Shown here in pieces: positions 22,001-34,298 of a DNA stretch of 64,000 nt. The position numbers and the translations under genes were made by a program. The notes under the pieces are model-generated. The model saw nothing but the letters and a program-made list of their open reading frames with translations. It was not told where the DNA came from and did no database searches. This DNA comes from Butyriboletus loyo (lineage: Eukaryota; Basidiomycota; Agaricomycetes; Boletales; Boletaceae). How positions within the stretch are numbered: the stretch's first letter is position 1; every line of letters begins with the position of its first letter. The stretch covers positions 1 to 64,000 of the forward strand of contig JBBPSI010000035.1 in NCBI GenBank assembly GCA_038093515.1, written 5' to 3'.

Positions 22001-23633
22001 GTCATTGATCAGGGTTTTCCCGCCGCCCTGTGCTGGAGCAAAGTGTAAGTTTTGATCAGGACATGGCGATGCGGCATCATGAGACTGTGTCGAGTACGTT
22101 AAAATGTACGGCTCTGCAAATGGACGGTCTGATTTTACATAATAGTCTAAAAAAAACTAGTCAAGTGCTCTCTTACCTCAACCGGACGCTGCCGGGTGGA
22201 GTTCATATGGATTAGCTCATCTTTCATCGGGTAACCAACCAGCAAAGGCTTAGGTTCCTTGGAAACGACCCGTCGAACGAATGGCTCAAAATCCACCTAA
22301 CCATTGATGCGCCTGGACCTGCGTCAGTGTAGTCACACCTAAGTATATGCCGAAGTCTCGTCCAGTGCAACCACGTCCGGTTATATTCAGTCACTGAACC
22401 GAGCTATTCAACCACAGGGGAAGTGGAAACCGGCTGTGTGAGGGGATACATCTTCTAATAGCGTGGAATGGTCATTGGGGGTCGGGGAACTCTAAGAATA
22501 AGTTGGATAATTATAGTCTCGATATTCCTCGGATTGCCAGTGTACAAACGTGGGTAATAAAAAAGAGATTGTTCTGTAGCACGAGTGGCAGATGGCAAAT
22601 GATGAATCGAGGGAGGATGGTGCATAGCGAACGCATGCGTGCCAGCTCGCGTTTTGATGGATTGGATAGGTACGTGTGTTCGAGTGCCCACGCTTTGTGG
22701 AGGCTGGTTGCATGTGGTACAGTTCCCCAAGGCCGACGCCCTGTGACGTGTATCTATTCCCGAATGCAAATGAAAAGCTAGACGAAGTCAGCCTGTCGTC
22801 ACGATGCTACGCTTCGCGTCGATCTATTGAGTGGGCACCTCTCCAATCAACGAGGACTAAAAATAACAGAGACAGGAGCATGCCTTGTCGTGAACCGCGG
22901 TGAACTGGGGACGACGGGTTGCTTTGGAGGAGAGAAAATGGCGCGGTCTCAGTTATCGCTGCTAGCACTCAGGAACGTGGAGCAAAAAAGACTCAAGTTT
23001 AAATAAAACTGCCTTGGGAACTCTCGGCAAAGCACGCGGGCCGACCGGCATCGGAGACTAGTCTAATGTGCGCTTTCATCATACCGCGGGCCACCCAGAA
23101 GCTTGAGCCGAAGCCCTCTGTATCATACGAACAATCTAGGGTCCACCATGAATTCACTCGTAGCGAGATTGTCCACAAGAGGTGGTATCCTATGTGGACA
23201 AAATCCGGAGTGCACTGTTTCAGTCTCTCGTGTGTATGCGGAGATGGGAGTACATGCGGTAAATACGCGAGGCGGGGTACGGACGGACAGCCGAGTGCTA
23301 AGATTCGGATTCTTCGCGAAACAATCAGAATGCATTCTTCAAAATAAAATAAAAAGGAAAGGTCCGCAAAGTGTCATAGCCATTGACATGGTCTATGTCT
23401 TAAAAGGTTACGTCGGCGCTAAGGCAGATGTTGATGAAGACGGTGTTAGAGCGCAGAGGAGGAGTGTGTTTGTTGGCTGGGCGAGGTAGGAGACATGCGG
23501 ACTATGGTGGGTGTCTCGGCAGACCGTGCCGGGGTCTCCAAGGTTCCATTCGGATTCCAACCAGACATGATAAGCGGAGGCGGCGTGTTTGTAGATGTTT
23601 GCATGTTTTGATATCTAGATTTCTGAGTGCAAA
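19019..23633. other. gene-poor stretch, no gene seen
   Basis: No frame longer than about 130 codons has family signatures, start context or splice structure that I can defend. The last 500 bp become pyrimidine-rich and probably serve the H+-ATPase promoter. Confidence 0.45.
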
Positions 23634-23640
23634 TATAAAG
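23634..23640 (+). promoter_or_regulatory. TATA box of the H+-ATPase gene
   Basis: TATAAAG lies 143 bp before the start codon and is followed by long CT-rich tracts, the usual promoter style of highly expressed fungal genes. Confidence 0.55.
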
Positions 23641-23782
23641 TCCGTCCGCGACACTTCCCACTCTTTCATCCCCATTCTCCTCGTCGACGCGTCTCCTCCC
23701 CGTCAAAAAGCCACATCCCTATAGATCCTGTCTGTAGGGTTTTCCCTTTTCCCCTCCCCCCGCCTGCTCCCAGATTCCAGCC

Positions 23783-26700
23783 ATGTCGGAGCCAAACGTA
23801 GAAAAGGAGCCCGGCCCACAGGGCGAAGAGTCGCCAGTCACCGACGCTAACCCTGAAACAAAGCGCAAGAGAGTGTACAAGGAATTTGGTCACGATGAGG
23901 AGAAGCCAACTCGTACGTCTTTCTCGGTATAGCGCGCGCCCAGATTTTGACCGCTTCACAAAGATGCAAATGTCGACTTGTCTTTGGTTTGTCATATTTC
24001 AAATCTGTCTCTCATTTCCTAATCTTTCATCCCTCAAAGATTGAGCTTAAAGCCGAAGACTTGTATGATAAGGAGAAGGTCGACCTGGAAACAATTGTCA
24101 TAGATGATGTCTTCAAACTCCTGCAGTGCGATGAGAATGGTTTGGACACAGAGGAGGCTCGCCGTCGTATCGAGTTGTTCGGTCCCAACAAACTCGAATC
24201 AGAAGAGCAGAATGCATTCCTTCAGGTAATGGTTTTGTAATGTGCAGTTGGTTTGTACTGATGTTTGTATTCGACGTTAGTTCTTGAGTTTCATGTGGAA
24301 TCCGTTGTCTTGGGTCATGGAGGGTGCCGCCATTGTGGCCATTGTACTCTCCAACGGTGAAGGTCAGCCTCCAGACTGGGAAGACTTCGTTGGTATCATT
24401 CTTCTGTTGTTCATCAACTCCACGATCGGTTTCTACGAGGAACGCAACGCTGGTAATGCAGTCAAGGCACTCATGGACTCCCTTGCTCCCAAAGCAAAGG
24501 TCAGGCGTAACGGTACTTGGGCTGAAATCGAATCTGCCGATCTTGTCCCCGGTGATATGATCTCATTCAAGATTGGTGATATCGTTCCTGCAGACTGTCG
24601 TCTCACGGAGGCTATCAACGTATCTATCGACCAAGCTGCTCTCACCGGTGAATCGCTACCCCAGGGCAAAAAGGCTAGCGATCAATGTTTCTCGTTCGTA
24701 TCCTTTCTTTCTGGGCGTTCCAGGCTGATGCCCCATCTGCAGTGGATCGACTTGTAAACAGGGTGAAGCCGAGGGTGTCGTTATTTCCACTGGTGCCAAC
24801 ACCTTTTTCGGTCGTGCAGCTTCTCTCGTCGGACAGGACGATGACACCACGGGTCACTTGCAGAAGATTCTTGCCCAAATCGGTTCCTTCTGCCTGGTTT
24901 CCATCGGCATTTTCGTCGTTGCTGAAATTCTCGTCCTCTATGCCGGCTTCAAGTACAACTATCGTCGCGGTCTCAACAACATCCTTGTCCTCTTGATCGG
25001 TGGTATCCCCATCGCCATGCCCACCGTCTTATCCGTCACTCTCGCCGTTGGTGCTCAACAACTCGCCAAGCATAAGGCTATTGTCACCCGTATCACTGCC
25101 ATCGAAGAATTGGCCGGAGTCACTATTCTTTGCTCTGATAAGACCGGTACTCTCACCACCAACAAGCTCACCATCGACAGGGCTACCATCCGTACTTATG
25201 GTCCTTTCTCTGCTGACGACGTTATGCTTCTTGCGGCATATGCGTCTCGCACTGAAAATCAGGATGCGATTGATACCTCTGTCGTAGCTGCTCTGGGTGA
25301 TACCAATCGTGCCCGTGCTGGTATCAAGCTCTTGGACTTCAAGCCGTTCAATCCCGTTGACAAACGCACAGAAATCACCTACCTTGAAGAGTCGTCTGGA
25401 AAGCTTAAGCGTGTCACCAAGGGTATGACCGGTATCATCATCGAGCTTTGCACTCGCAACAAGACCAACGAAGTCGAAAACAAGCTCGAGGCTGATGTCG
25501 AGGAATTTGCTACTCGTGGTCTCCGTGCCCTTGCTGTTGCATACGAAGAGTTGGATGGCGACGATGCAGAAGCAGAAGGCAACGGTTTCGAGCTCATTGG
25601 TCTTCTCGCCATCTTTGATCCTCCCCGTGATGACACCAAGCAGACCATCGATGATGCTATCGCGCTCGGTGTCAAAGTCAAGATGGTTACCGGTGATCAA
25701 CTTGCTATCGCAAAGGAAACTGGTCGTCGTCTTGGCTTGGGTGACCATATGTACCCGGCCAAGGTCTTGAAGGATGGTCCCCCTCCTGGCGGAAAGCACT
25801 TGAATCTCGACGACATGATCTTGGATGCGGATGGTTTCGCCGGTGTCTTCCCTGAACACAAGTACGAAATTGTTAAGCGCCTCCAAGGCCTTGGTCACTT
25901 GTGCGCCATGACTGGTGACGGTGCTAATGATGCTCCGGCTCTTTCCCGTGCCAACGTCGGTATCGCTGTTGAGGGTGCCACTGACGCTGCTCGTGGTGCT
26001 GCTGACATCGTCTTGACCGAGCCCGGGTTATCGACCATTGTGCATGCCATCCGTGGTTCGCGTATCATTTTCCAGCGTATGCGAAACTACTCCATTTACG
26101 CTTGTGCTGTGACCATTCGTATTGTTGTCTGCTTCGCTATCTTGGCCTTTGCGTTCAAGTTCGACTTCCCCCCCTTCATGGTCCTGATCATCGCCCTGTT
26201 GAACGATGGTACCATCATGACTTTATCCGTTGACCGCGTCTTGCCCTCCATGCAACCGGATGCATGGGACTTGGCCGAGATTTTCTCGTATGCCATCGCA
26301 TATGGCTTGTACTTGACCGCCTCCACGTAAGGCATTTGCTTCTTCTCCCCCTCTCTTACTGATGATATCTTTAGTGTTGTGCTCGTTGTCATCATATTGA
26401 AGACCAATTTCTTCTATGACAAATTCGGTGTCACTTTCAACGGGTTACCGAGCCCCAAGGATGCCAACGACCCTCAGCTTCACACAATTGTGTACTTGCA
26501 AGTTGCCATCATTTCGCAGGCGCTGATCTTCGTCACACGCTCTCATGGCTTCTTCTTCATGGAGCGCCCATCTGTCGCTCTTATGGTCGCATTCTGCATT
26601 GCTCAACTTATATCGTCGATTATTGCTGCGTATGGTAACTGGGGCTTCACTCAGATCCAGGGAGTTTCTGGTGGTTGGATTGGTATTGTTTGGGTCTGGG

Positions 26701-27082
26701 TATGTGTCTCTTTGTTATTCTTTGATGTATGTTCATTTGTTCCCAGAACATTGTCTGGTTCTCGCCCCTTGACTGGATCAAGTTTGGTATGAAGGCTACC
26801 ATCATCAAGAAGATGCGTGAGCGCCACGACCGCAAAGTTGCGGAAGCGGCACTTCGGGCATCTCAGGGTGGTATTCCCATCACACGCACACAATCCCGCG
26901 CTGCTTCGATTCACGAGTCTATGTATTCGAACCGTGTTTCGTTCATTCGTCGTGCTGCCCGCAAGGTTGGCTTTGGCCGCAAGATCTCCGTGAAGCCAGA
27001 AGAGTTGCAGCGTTTCAGCAGCATTCAGGCTCAGAGAACGGGTGCCACATTGGCTCGCAACCCAAGTCGGACTGCTGCATAG
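23783..27082 (+). CDS. PMA1: plasma-membrane H+-ATPase (P-type, P3A)
   Basis: Seven exons (23783-23912, 23964-23986, 24040-24225, 24281-24693, 24743-26326, 26375-26699, 26747-27082) encode 998 residues. This pump uses ATP to export protons and sets the plasma-membrane potential. Visible signatures are the N-terminal [11 protein letters not shown] span, TGES in the actuator domain, CSDKTGTLT with the phosphorylated Asp at about 383, KMVTGDQ, and [11 protein letters not shown] in the hinge. Ten membrane spans are expected and the hydropathy agrees. The C-terminal basic tail with Arg-rich and Ser/Thr sites is the regulatory domain in fungi. Exon 2 is only 23 nt; without it exons 1 and 3 do not join in frame. 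Promoter has a TATA box and CT-rich tracts. Confidence 0.97.
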
Positions 27083-28249
27083 ATGACGATTCGTCCGGAT
27101 GGGTGCGGTATCTTCCCTGCTCTTCGTAGCTTTGCAGCTCCATGAGAGAGAGATTAATCGAGCATCGAATATCCACTTGTAATCTAGATCTTTATACTAT
27201 TCGGTCCATTGCGCGTTCGTCTGGTCGCCATCCCGCATTCTTTTATTTTGCTCTCTCTTAGTTCTTTTTGTCACAATGCAATGGTCCATATATACGCATC
27301 ACAAATTTCCATGATTCATATTTTGGTGGTGGAAGTCCACTGGCTAGTCACTTATTCTGGACGACGTTAACTGTCAGATTTGGATTAGTTGTTTCACACT
27401 CGTTGCCCAAAAGTTTTGTTTTCTCGTATGATTGCAGGTGCGAAGGCTTTTAATCGTCCGCTCCGTAGTTGACTTTATGTTACGACGACCTACACTATCT
27501 GAACGTATACCCTTGGACATATTGTGGAGTCGAATGATAGATGTCACGAGCAGACTAGCGACGATGTGTAGGGTCGTACGACGCAGAAGCGAACGTGCGG
27601 CCGTCGGAGTAGCTGGCAAGTGCTGTATGTACCGTGACAATCCAGGACAAACGGTATATGAAATCGACATCAAAACGCCACGGGTCGTCAAACGCTGGAA
27701 CCGTGTCTGGTGCGGCTGGGAGAGGTGTGTCAGTTGGTACACATGCCATGTCCATCTGGTGTGTCTGTCGTCAAAAAGGTTGTTGTTTTAAATTACCGTG
27801 GAGGTACGTTGTTGATGGCACGGACCGACGGTGGGTATAGTGGGGCTGGCAAGACAATTTAAAGGCCCCTGTGCATTCCGTGGATAGCCGAGGTCACGTC
27901 GATGGAACGCAGAGCTTTTCGGGTCCGGTCCAGTAGTCCAAGTCCCTTGGTTTTACGTGGGTTGGACCCTCGACGTTCATTACCGTGACAAGAGGGAGAT
28001 GGCGTGGGAAATGATATACCGAAAAAGGCAGTTGTAGTGTTGGGCAAGTGTTCCTCGAGGCATCGGCATGGGACGACGAAACGAGGGCAGTTCTGTTGCG
28101 GATAGCTCCCCCCTCCGAGTATCTTCATTCGTAAGTTGCCAAAGCAGTCCAAACAAGAAAAGGGCATGTCGGCACGACAGCAGGTAAAGGCGTGTCGTGC
28201 ATTCTTCGCCCTTGTCTCCCATCTGCACTCACCTTCTCAGTGCTATACG
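27083..28249. other. intergenic region
   Basis: The 3' flank of the H+-ATPase gene and promoter of the next gene, both on the plus strand. Open frames on both strands have no recognisable domain. Confidence 0.4.
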
Positions 28250-30382
28250 ATGACCTCGGGCAAGAGGCCTGCCGAACCAGCTCAGGCAGCATATCTCACA
28301 CACAGCTCCACTCTCAATGCTCGTCATCCGCCCTCCACCCCCGATATCACTCCTCGGACCCGCAAGCCCAAATCGAAGAAGAAAAGGGAGGAGCGATACG
28401 AAGAGGAAATACAATACAACCTATCCTACAACTTTCGAGGTGTTGGCTCTCGCAGACAGCCACAGCCCTCCAGAATGCGCGACGAAGCAGGTCTGTCCCC
28501 CCCCCCGCCCTTGCGTGTCCTCTTTCTTCCTCTCATGTGCCCTCCCCCCCTCTAGATTTCCTACCTCCGCCCACGTACGAAACAGCGACCGCCGTGTCGA
28601 CCCTCGTTTCCGAGAACTTTGTGCACCAGAGCGGACCTCCCCTCCCTGGCCTCGTTTCGCCCGCGGTCACCATAGCTTCTCTCCCTGTGTCCGGTGGTCA
28701 GTCCTACCCGGCAGGATCGGACAGAAGTGATACCTCCTCTATCGACACTGCGTCTCTATCGTTATTACAGCGTCCTCACGAAGAGGACGGGTCCAGCATC
28801 GAACTCGTCGATTTAGAGCCATCCGAGCGGTGGGAACTCGACCGCATGCGAGGCATCCCCTTGGGCGAGCGCGTGAAGAGACACAAGATGAGAACTGAAG
28901 TGCCTGTGCCCCCGGGCTCTCCCGTTCCGCATAGAACTCGGCTTTCGAGTCAGCCCACGGTCTCTCGCAACCCAGGCTCCCAGGCCCGTTTCTTGGCGTC
29001 TCAGCTGTCTCTTCGCATTCCCGAGAGTCGCGACCAGTACGAGGATGATCGGAACCAGGATAATTCGGATTTGTCTACGCCTCCCACCCCGAAGCACCAT
29101 CGGATGCCTAGCATCCCTGGTTCTCCCTCACGGTTTTTCCATGGCCATGGTCACTCACAGTCGCCTCAACCGTCTTCGTCAGTGATTTCGTTGCTCCGTA
29201 ACCCCAGCCCGTTTTTTAAGAGTACGCCATCGCTACTCAACCTTTCGCCATCTCATCACGGCACTCCCCACCGTACGCGGACCAAATTGTTCCATAGAAA
29301 GTCAAAGGAGCGTGCCTCAAGCGAGCCCCTGGATGATTGGGAGATGCTTGAACGCACCGGCTCTGGAGAGTCGTCTATCGATGGTTCTTTACCACCGCCG
29401 AGCCCCCCTGTAACGCCTCAGAACTCTTCGGTGCGACAGTTACCGAGGTCGTCCCCGGATGTGTTCGTCGCCCCGCCAGCAAAGTTACCGGTTGATCGTT
29501 CACGTAAGGTGAATACGGTGCAGATTCCACAGACGGTCGGTTCAACCGTTCACCGGCCCGCATCACCGCCGTTTGTTGCTCGACATGTCCGTCGTCATAC
29601 GACCTCCAGTCGTGGAAGTCAGACGGGCCCTTCGAGTGCACCAGTATCTCCCATTTCCACCTCTTCGGCATCTACCTTTAGCACTTCTACCATGACCTTC
29701 TCTCAGGACTCGATCGATGACGAGGACGTTCCGGCGGTCATTCAGGCCCTTGCGAACCGGGAGGTTGCCTCGGAACCTCCCCGTGCGGTGGGAAGCATGG
29801 GTTACGAGGCTCCCTTGAGTTCCAGAACTCCCCGAGTCTCTCCGCCGGTGCCCCCGGCACCGGTGTATGAGCATGATCCCGATCTTCCCATTGTACCTAA
29901 CCCCGCGCTGGTTTCTCTACCTACCCGGTCTGCTACTGAGCGTATTGTCCGTTTGCCTGATGTGCGGGATGAGAACCACGCTCTTGTGAGGGGTAGATCC
30001 CTTTCCCGAGACATGGGCATGCGGAGCGCGCCGGCATATAGTTCCATATTCCCCTCTGGACCTCCCACACCGTTACTAAACATGACGCAAAGCCTTCCTC
30101 CTCCGGCCAGTCAACCATCTCCTCGGCGTCACTATCCTGGGAGACCGCTTCCAGCGACTCCTCCTGTCTCTCCTTCGCTGACATGGATTCTCGACAAGGG
30201 CGTGATGCATGTCTGCCCACATCCAAAGACGATGGTTTCTGCTACCCCCACCACCCCCCCTATCCCCGAGGGTTTGCTTATCGATCTTGATGATGACAGC
30301 CTTGACACGCCCTCTCAAGCCGCTCCAAACCCTATCACGCCCCTCTGCGTGGATTTCCTCGGTCTCAATGACGATGACGGCG

Positions 30383-30422
<40 letters not shown>

Positions 30423-31117
30423 TAACGATAACGCGAGCGATAGCGGTACAGTCAGCCCTCCCGGACCCTTGACCCCAACGACGAGTGGCTACACCTCCGC
30501 GTCCAGCCTCACCCTCTCCACCGCCGCCAGTCGTTCTGTGGACTATTTTGACACGTCGATGCAGTCTACCCCCACGTCCGACGTCCCAGACATCAGCGGA
30601 CTGGTCTCCAGTCTAGGCGACCAGGGGATGTCGGACGGATCGAATTATGACGTGAGTTCTCCTATTGACGACGATCTCGGATCGTACGACATGAACGAAT
30701 TCTCCTGCCTAGGCGCTCCTCCTCGTTGCGGACCTCCTTGGGCCCGCCACACCGCCACTTCTCGATGACCCGTCACCAGAGAGTGATGGGGACGAAGGGA
30801 CTGTGGATCTGTCGTATCTCGTGGGCAAGGTCGAACTCGTGCGGAGGCGGGTGGCGCGGGACGGACGTGTCAAGTTGAAGATGTCCTTGTTTGGCGTGGC
30901 TGTGGAAAAGTGTGCGATTTGCATGACACAGTTCAAAGCTGACGACGAGGGAATCTTGGGAGCGTCCTGTAACCATGCGTGCGTGTGTCGTGCCACTCAT
31001 CTATAGGTGTTCCTCTCTGAGCGACCGTGCGTTAGGTTCCACGAAAAATGTTTGGAAAACTGGCTGGACCGGAGCCAAACGTGCCCGCTTTGTAGGGAGC
31101 GACTGGACGCGCGCTGA
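28250..31117 (+). CDS. large disordered RING-H2 protein, likely ubiquitin ligase
   Basis: Four exons (28250-28490, 28556-30651, 30713-30978, 31036-31117) give 894 residues. I start at ATG 28250 because its frame joins exon 2 through a good acceptor. Most of the protein is Ser/Pro/Thr-rich and disordered, with a basic KSKKKREER stretch early on. A C-terminal C3H2C3 RING-H2 domain is complete: CAICMTQF, CNHAFHEKC, W and CPLC. RING-H2 domains recruit E2 enzymes, so it should be a ubiquitin ligase; its substrate is unknown. No membrane segment seen. A Asp-Asn repeat (DNA 30376-30431) sits before the RING. The strong donor at 30652 decides the downstream frame. Confidence 0.8.
30376..30431 (+). 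repeat. hexanucleotide microsatellite inside coding sequence
   Basis: About nine copies of gacaac, with a gataac variant at the end, encode an Asp-Asn run. As the unit is six bases, length changes keep the frame. Confidence 0.85.
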
Positions 31118-31974
31118 TCATGGCGTCGCGTTTCGCATGCCATCGTTCCTTTTTCGTGCTCTGTCTCCCTTTTCCCTTTTCTTTGTTGCACCATGGACTC
31201 GTTTCATCGATCTGGCTCATGCTCTTGCTTACATCTCATCTCTTTGGTTTCATTTCATCTACGTACAACAAACTGTGCAGAGAGAGGGGAGTACGGGGAG
31301 GGGAGAAAACGTATACTTGTTTGGGCCCTCGTTCATTGAATTCTGTGGCATCCGCACTTTCATTCTTTTTTTAATATCATTCTTTTGTAGACGGTGATGC
31401 TTGGGCTAGAAGCTTGAGGAAGGATGGGACGTGGATGTTGTTGTAGTCGTAGGGTCAGTATGCACGTTCGTGTTGTTGTTAGTGAGCAAGTCATTGTTTC
31501 GTCGTTGAACGACGCGCGCATAACGTCGGACGAGCTGAGTTCGTAAGGGTGACAGTAACGTTGAACGTCGAACGTTTCCATTTCGCGCTGTACTACCTGG
31601 CAAATCGATATTTGATTGCCGAGTCGATCTACATGTCAATGATAATAATTGGAACGATCGATTTATCAAAGTTGCCAATGCCAGTCGGAGCTTTTGCGCA
31701 TGCTCGAGGTTTGAACTGCAGGATCCGACGTCGTCTCGGGTATTGATATCGACGCGCTCGGTGTTCGGATCGTTTTCGTGATTGCCAGGATGTGTGTATG
31801 ACCGATACTTTCAGCGTTGACGCAAAAGAATATTGATATTGATATTCGTGTTGAGATCCATGAGTATTATGATTTGGAATATACTATGCCTTCAGGTCAT
31901 CGAATATCCATGCTAGCTGTCTTCCTCCACCGTGTCCGGTCGTGTGCTGTCCTCGTTCGATGCCTCGCCCGCCC
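31118..31974. other. convergent 3' intergenic region
   Basis: The RING-H2 gene and the following minus-strand gene end toward each other across this stretch. No gene seen; frames here are short and lack family features. Confidence 0.4.
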
Positions 31975-33633
31975 TCAAGCCACAGAGGCCCTTCGTCCCG
32001 CGTGTCTCAACCTCGTCTTTTGGTACGGCACCGCCGTCGCGCGCGCGTTCCGCAGTATCGGACGTAGCGGTCCAGTCACAGTCGTTCGTCTCAAGCCGAT
32101 GCTACTGGAACCGGCCAAAGTGGGCGTGGCCGCATCCGTGGCTTTGCCCGCGCCACCTGTGCGGCGAGGGCGGGCGAAGTGACGCGTTGCAGGGTCGTCC
32201 TCTGCATCGTCTTCTGCATCGGGCACGACGAATCGCGTTCGCTTCGTGCGATCGCGGCGTTTGGGGCAGATCTCCTCCCCGTCCTCTTCTCCCTTCACAT
32301 CCCGTGCGTTCCTACCACACCGCACCGAGAGGGGTCGTAAGGCCCCCACACCGCTCGCTCGCTCGTCCACCTGCGCTGGGTCTATCCGCTCTTGGTGGAT
32401 GCTGGTGGAGGGGCGTTGAGTGTCGAAGGTCGCGCCAGCGGACGTGGCGCGTTGGTTTGTGCTGCTGCCGTGACTCGGCCCGACTTTCGTAGGACAGCGG
32501 GAGGGAGGTGGCGTGGGCGGGCGAGGGTGCGCAAGTGGATGTACGATGCGCGGCACAGGGCGAGCGAAAGGTCGTACTTCGGGAAGCGTATCAAATGAGA
32601 GAGATGCCGAGACAAGCGATCGTCGTGGTTGGTCGGCGAGTTGCAGGAAGCATGCGGGTGGCTGATCTGCATCGAGTGGTTTAGTCGCCTCACTTTCAAA
32701 CCGCGGTGACGGTGGTGGTGGGTCGCCAGGGGGTTGGTCTTGGCCTTCTTCGAGGGGTTCCGTTGATTCCCGTTCGAAAGGCCAAGGCGGGGGATCATGG
32801 AGGTTCAGGTCGTTGCCCTCTCCAAGCAATTCGACGGCTTCCTTTGCAAACGGAGGCAAATCGTCCTGGGTACGCTCGTCTGCATTAGAAACAAAATTCG
32901 AACCGAACTCAGAATCATCTAGGTGGTCGTTGGAGGGCGTGCTGTCCAACATCGTGAGTGGCACATCCGAGACGTTCGTTTGCGGTGGGTATCCAATGAT
33001 CAGCTCAAGCGGCTTGTCTTCGATGACGCACGTTGGCGTGGACTCGGGCTGGAAATTGTAGTTGCTCCGGTTGTCTGGCTCGGAAGGGGGCGTCTCATCG
33101 GTGACCAATGTGAGCGATCGCTCAAACTCGTCGAGAAGGGTTGCTACGGACGTTGGATGAGATGTGCCTGCGTAATGCGGCGGTTCTCGCCAGTGGATCT
33201 CAATGGTGTCCTGTACTTGACCACTCATTGCATTGATAGGACCAAGGGGACAAGGATGATAGGTAGGCACAAAGTTCAGATTGCTGGAATCCACCGGAGG
33301 TTGCGACGCCGCAGCGACGAAGCTGTGCCCAGGCAAATCGTTTCTCGCTGCGTCCCAGTGCGTATGTATAGTCGCATGGGGTGATTGGGTTCGCCAGGTC
33401 GAAACTGGTTGAGGGGCGACGAACGCGGTATGGTGATGTGGTGGCACAGGGGCGTATGAGGGTGGTGCAGGTGCAGTATCTGTCAGTATGTCCATGTCAA
33501 CGTCGCTTGATAGGAATGGTGAGGGTGGCAGACAGTCCATGTCGTCTTGTTGGATAGGTTCCGAATCAGTAGGCGTTCCGCCGTTATAATAATATAGATG
33601 CTGGGAGGGTAGATTTCTTCCGTCTATATGCAA
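31975..33633 (-). CDS. hypothetical disordered acidic/proline-rich protein
   Basis: A single uninterrupted frame of 552 residues. I do not recognise it. It is rich in Pro, Asp, Glu, Ser and Thr through residue 350 and has repeated short motifs of the type EP(L)EEG and DPPP. The C-terminal third turns basic, with KRRDRTKRTRFVVPDAEDD near residue 460 resembling a nuclear-localisation signal next to an acidic stretch. No folded domain, signal peptide or membrane span. The long open frame on a GC-rich strand might partly reflect composition, so the start is uncertain. Confidence 0.45.
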   Translation of the reverse strand: MHIDGRNLPSQHLYYYNGGTPTDSEPIQQDDMDCLPPSPFLSSDVDMDILTDTAPAPPSYAPVPPHHHTAFVAPQPVSTWRTQSPHATIHTHWDAARNDLPGHSFVAAASQPPVDSSNLNFVPTYHPCPLGPINAMSGQVQDTIEIHWREPPHYAGTSHPTSVATLLDEFERSLTLVTDETPPSEPDNRSNYNFQPESTPTCVIEDKPLELIIGYPPQTNVSDVPLTMLDSTPSNDHLDDSEFGSNFVSNADERTQDDLPPFAKEAVELLGEGNDLNLHDPPPWPFERESTEPLEEGQDQPPGDPPPPSPRFESEATKPLDADQPPACFLQLADQPRRSLVSASLSFDTLPEVRPFARPVPRIVHPLAHPRPPTPPPSRCPTKVGPSHGSSTNQRATSAGATFDTQRPSTSIHQERIDPAQVDERASGVGALRPLSVRCGRNARDVKGEEDGEEICPKRRDRTKRTRFVVPDAEDDAEDDPATRHFARPRRTGGAGKATDAATPTLAGSSSIGLRRTTVTGPLRPILRNARATAVPYQKTRLRHAGRRASVA

Positions 33634-33732
33634 GGTAAATGAAGGCCGGGTGTTCGTAATCCCGCAAGGGTGTAAATATTGGCTTTCGGGAGATTGTTAA
33701 TAAACTACAGGCGGGTAGAATAGAAGCCCATA

Positions 33733-34298
33733 CTATGTGCCAGCACTCCCAGGTGGGGTTTCTGGGACAGGAACAGACAAGGGTAGTTGCGCGGGTAATG
33801 AGGCGAGGCTTGGTTGAGTAGCCGATGCCAATTCCTGGATAGGGTTGACGACGATCATGGACGCAGGGTCCTCATTAGGTAGAAAATCGCGTGACGCGAG
33901 GGGGATGGTTTCGTCCACACCATTTTGGTCCGAGGAGACATTGGGTTCGGCCATTGGCGAAGGATCATACTTGATTTCAAAGTTGTGCCATGCGCGACGC
34001 GACTGCGTACTATCACGGAGCAGGTCTTGTGAAATGAGTTGTGGCAGCGTGCCACACGCCTCGCGCAAGAGTCTTCCCAGAAAGGATGTCGAGGAGGGCT
34101 GGGATACGTGTTTGAGATCAGCGAGGTAGGTGTCGGGAGGGGATTTCTGTACGATTCGGTAAAAGTAGATGCCTTGGGACCTGAGAAGGGGTGAGATGAG
34201 CACGAGGAGGAGCGATGTGCATACTCGTTCAAGCCAAAGCGAGTTGTGTAGCGGAGTGCTCTTGTGAGGGAGATGTTGCGGAGGTCGGTGAGTGGCAT
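33733..34298 (-). CDS. small hypothetical protein
   Basis: Two exons, 34225-34298 and 33733-34180, around a 44-nt intron give 173 residues. The N-terminal part (LRNISLTRALRYTTRFG, then QGIYFYRIVQKSPP) is basic and partly hydrophobic, as in mitochondrial presequences or small ribosome-associated proteins, but I recognise no family. The C-terminal half is Pro/Ser/Ala-rich and likely disordered. The frame continues across the splice only with this intron. It is divergently transcribed from polo kinase across 188 bp. Confidence 0.55.

Noticed and set aside
23103..23489. 128-codon frame before the H+-ATPase
   Set aside because: No domain, no splice pattern, and a neighbouring frame overlaps it; too weak to call.
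25029..25898. 289-codon open frame antisense to the H+-ATPase
   Set aside because: It mirrors codon usage of the highly expressed ATPase gene. No family features, and the sense strand is certain.
28136..28249. Upstream extension of the RING-H2 gene start
   Set aside because: The frame is open further upstream, but ATG 28250 is the first that gives a plausible N-terminus; the alternate frame from 28192 crosses the proposed exon 1 in the wrong phase.
31932..32492. 186-codon plus-strand frame
   Set aside because: Overlaps the long minus-strand frame in GC-rich sequence and is Arg/Ala/Ser-rich without domains; looks like a composition effect.
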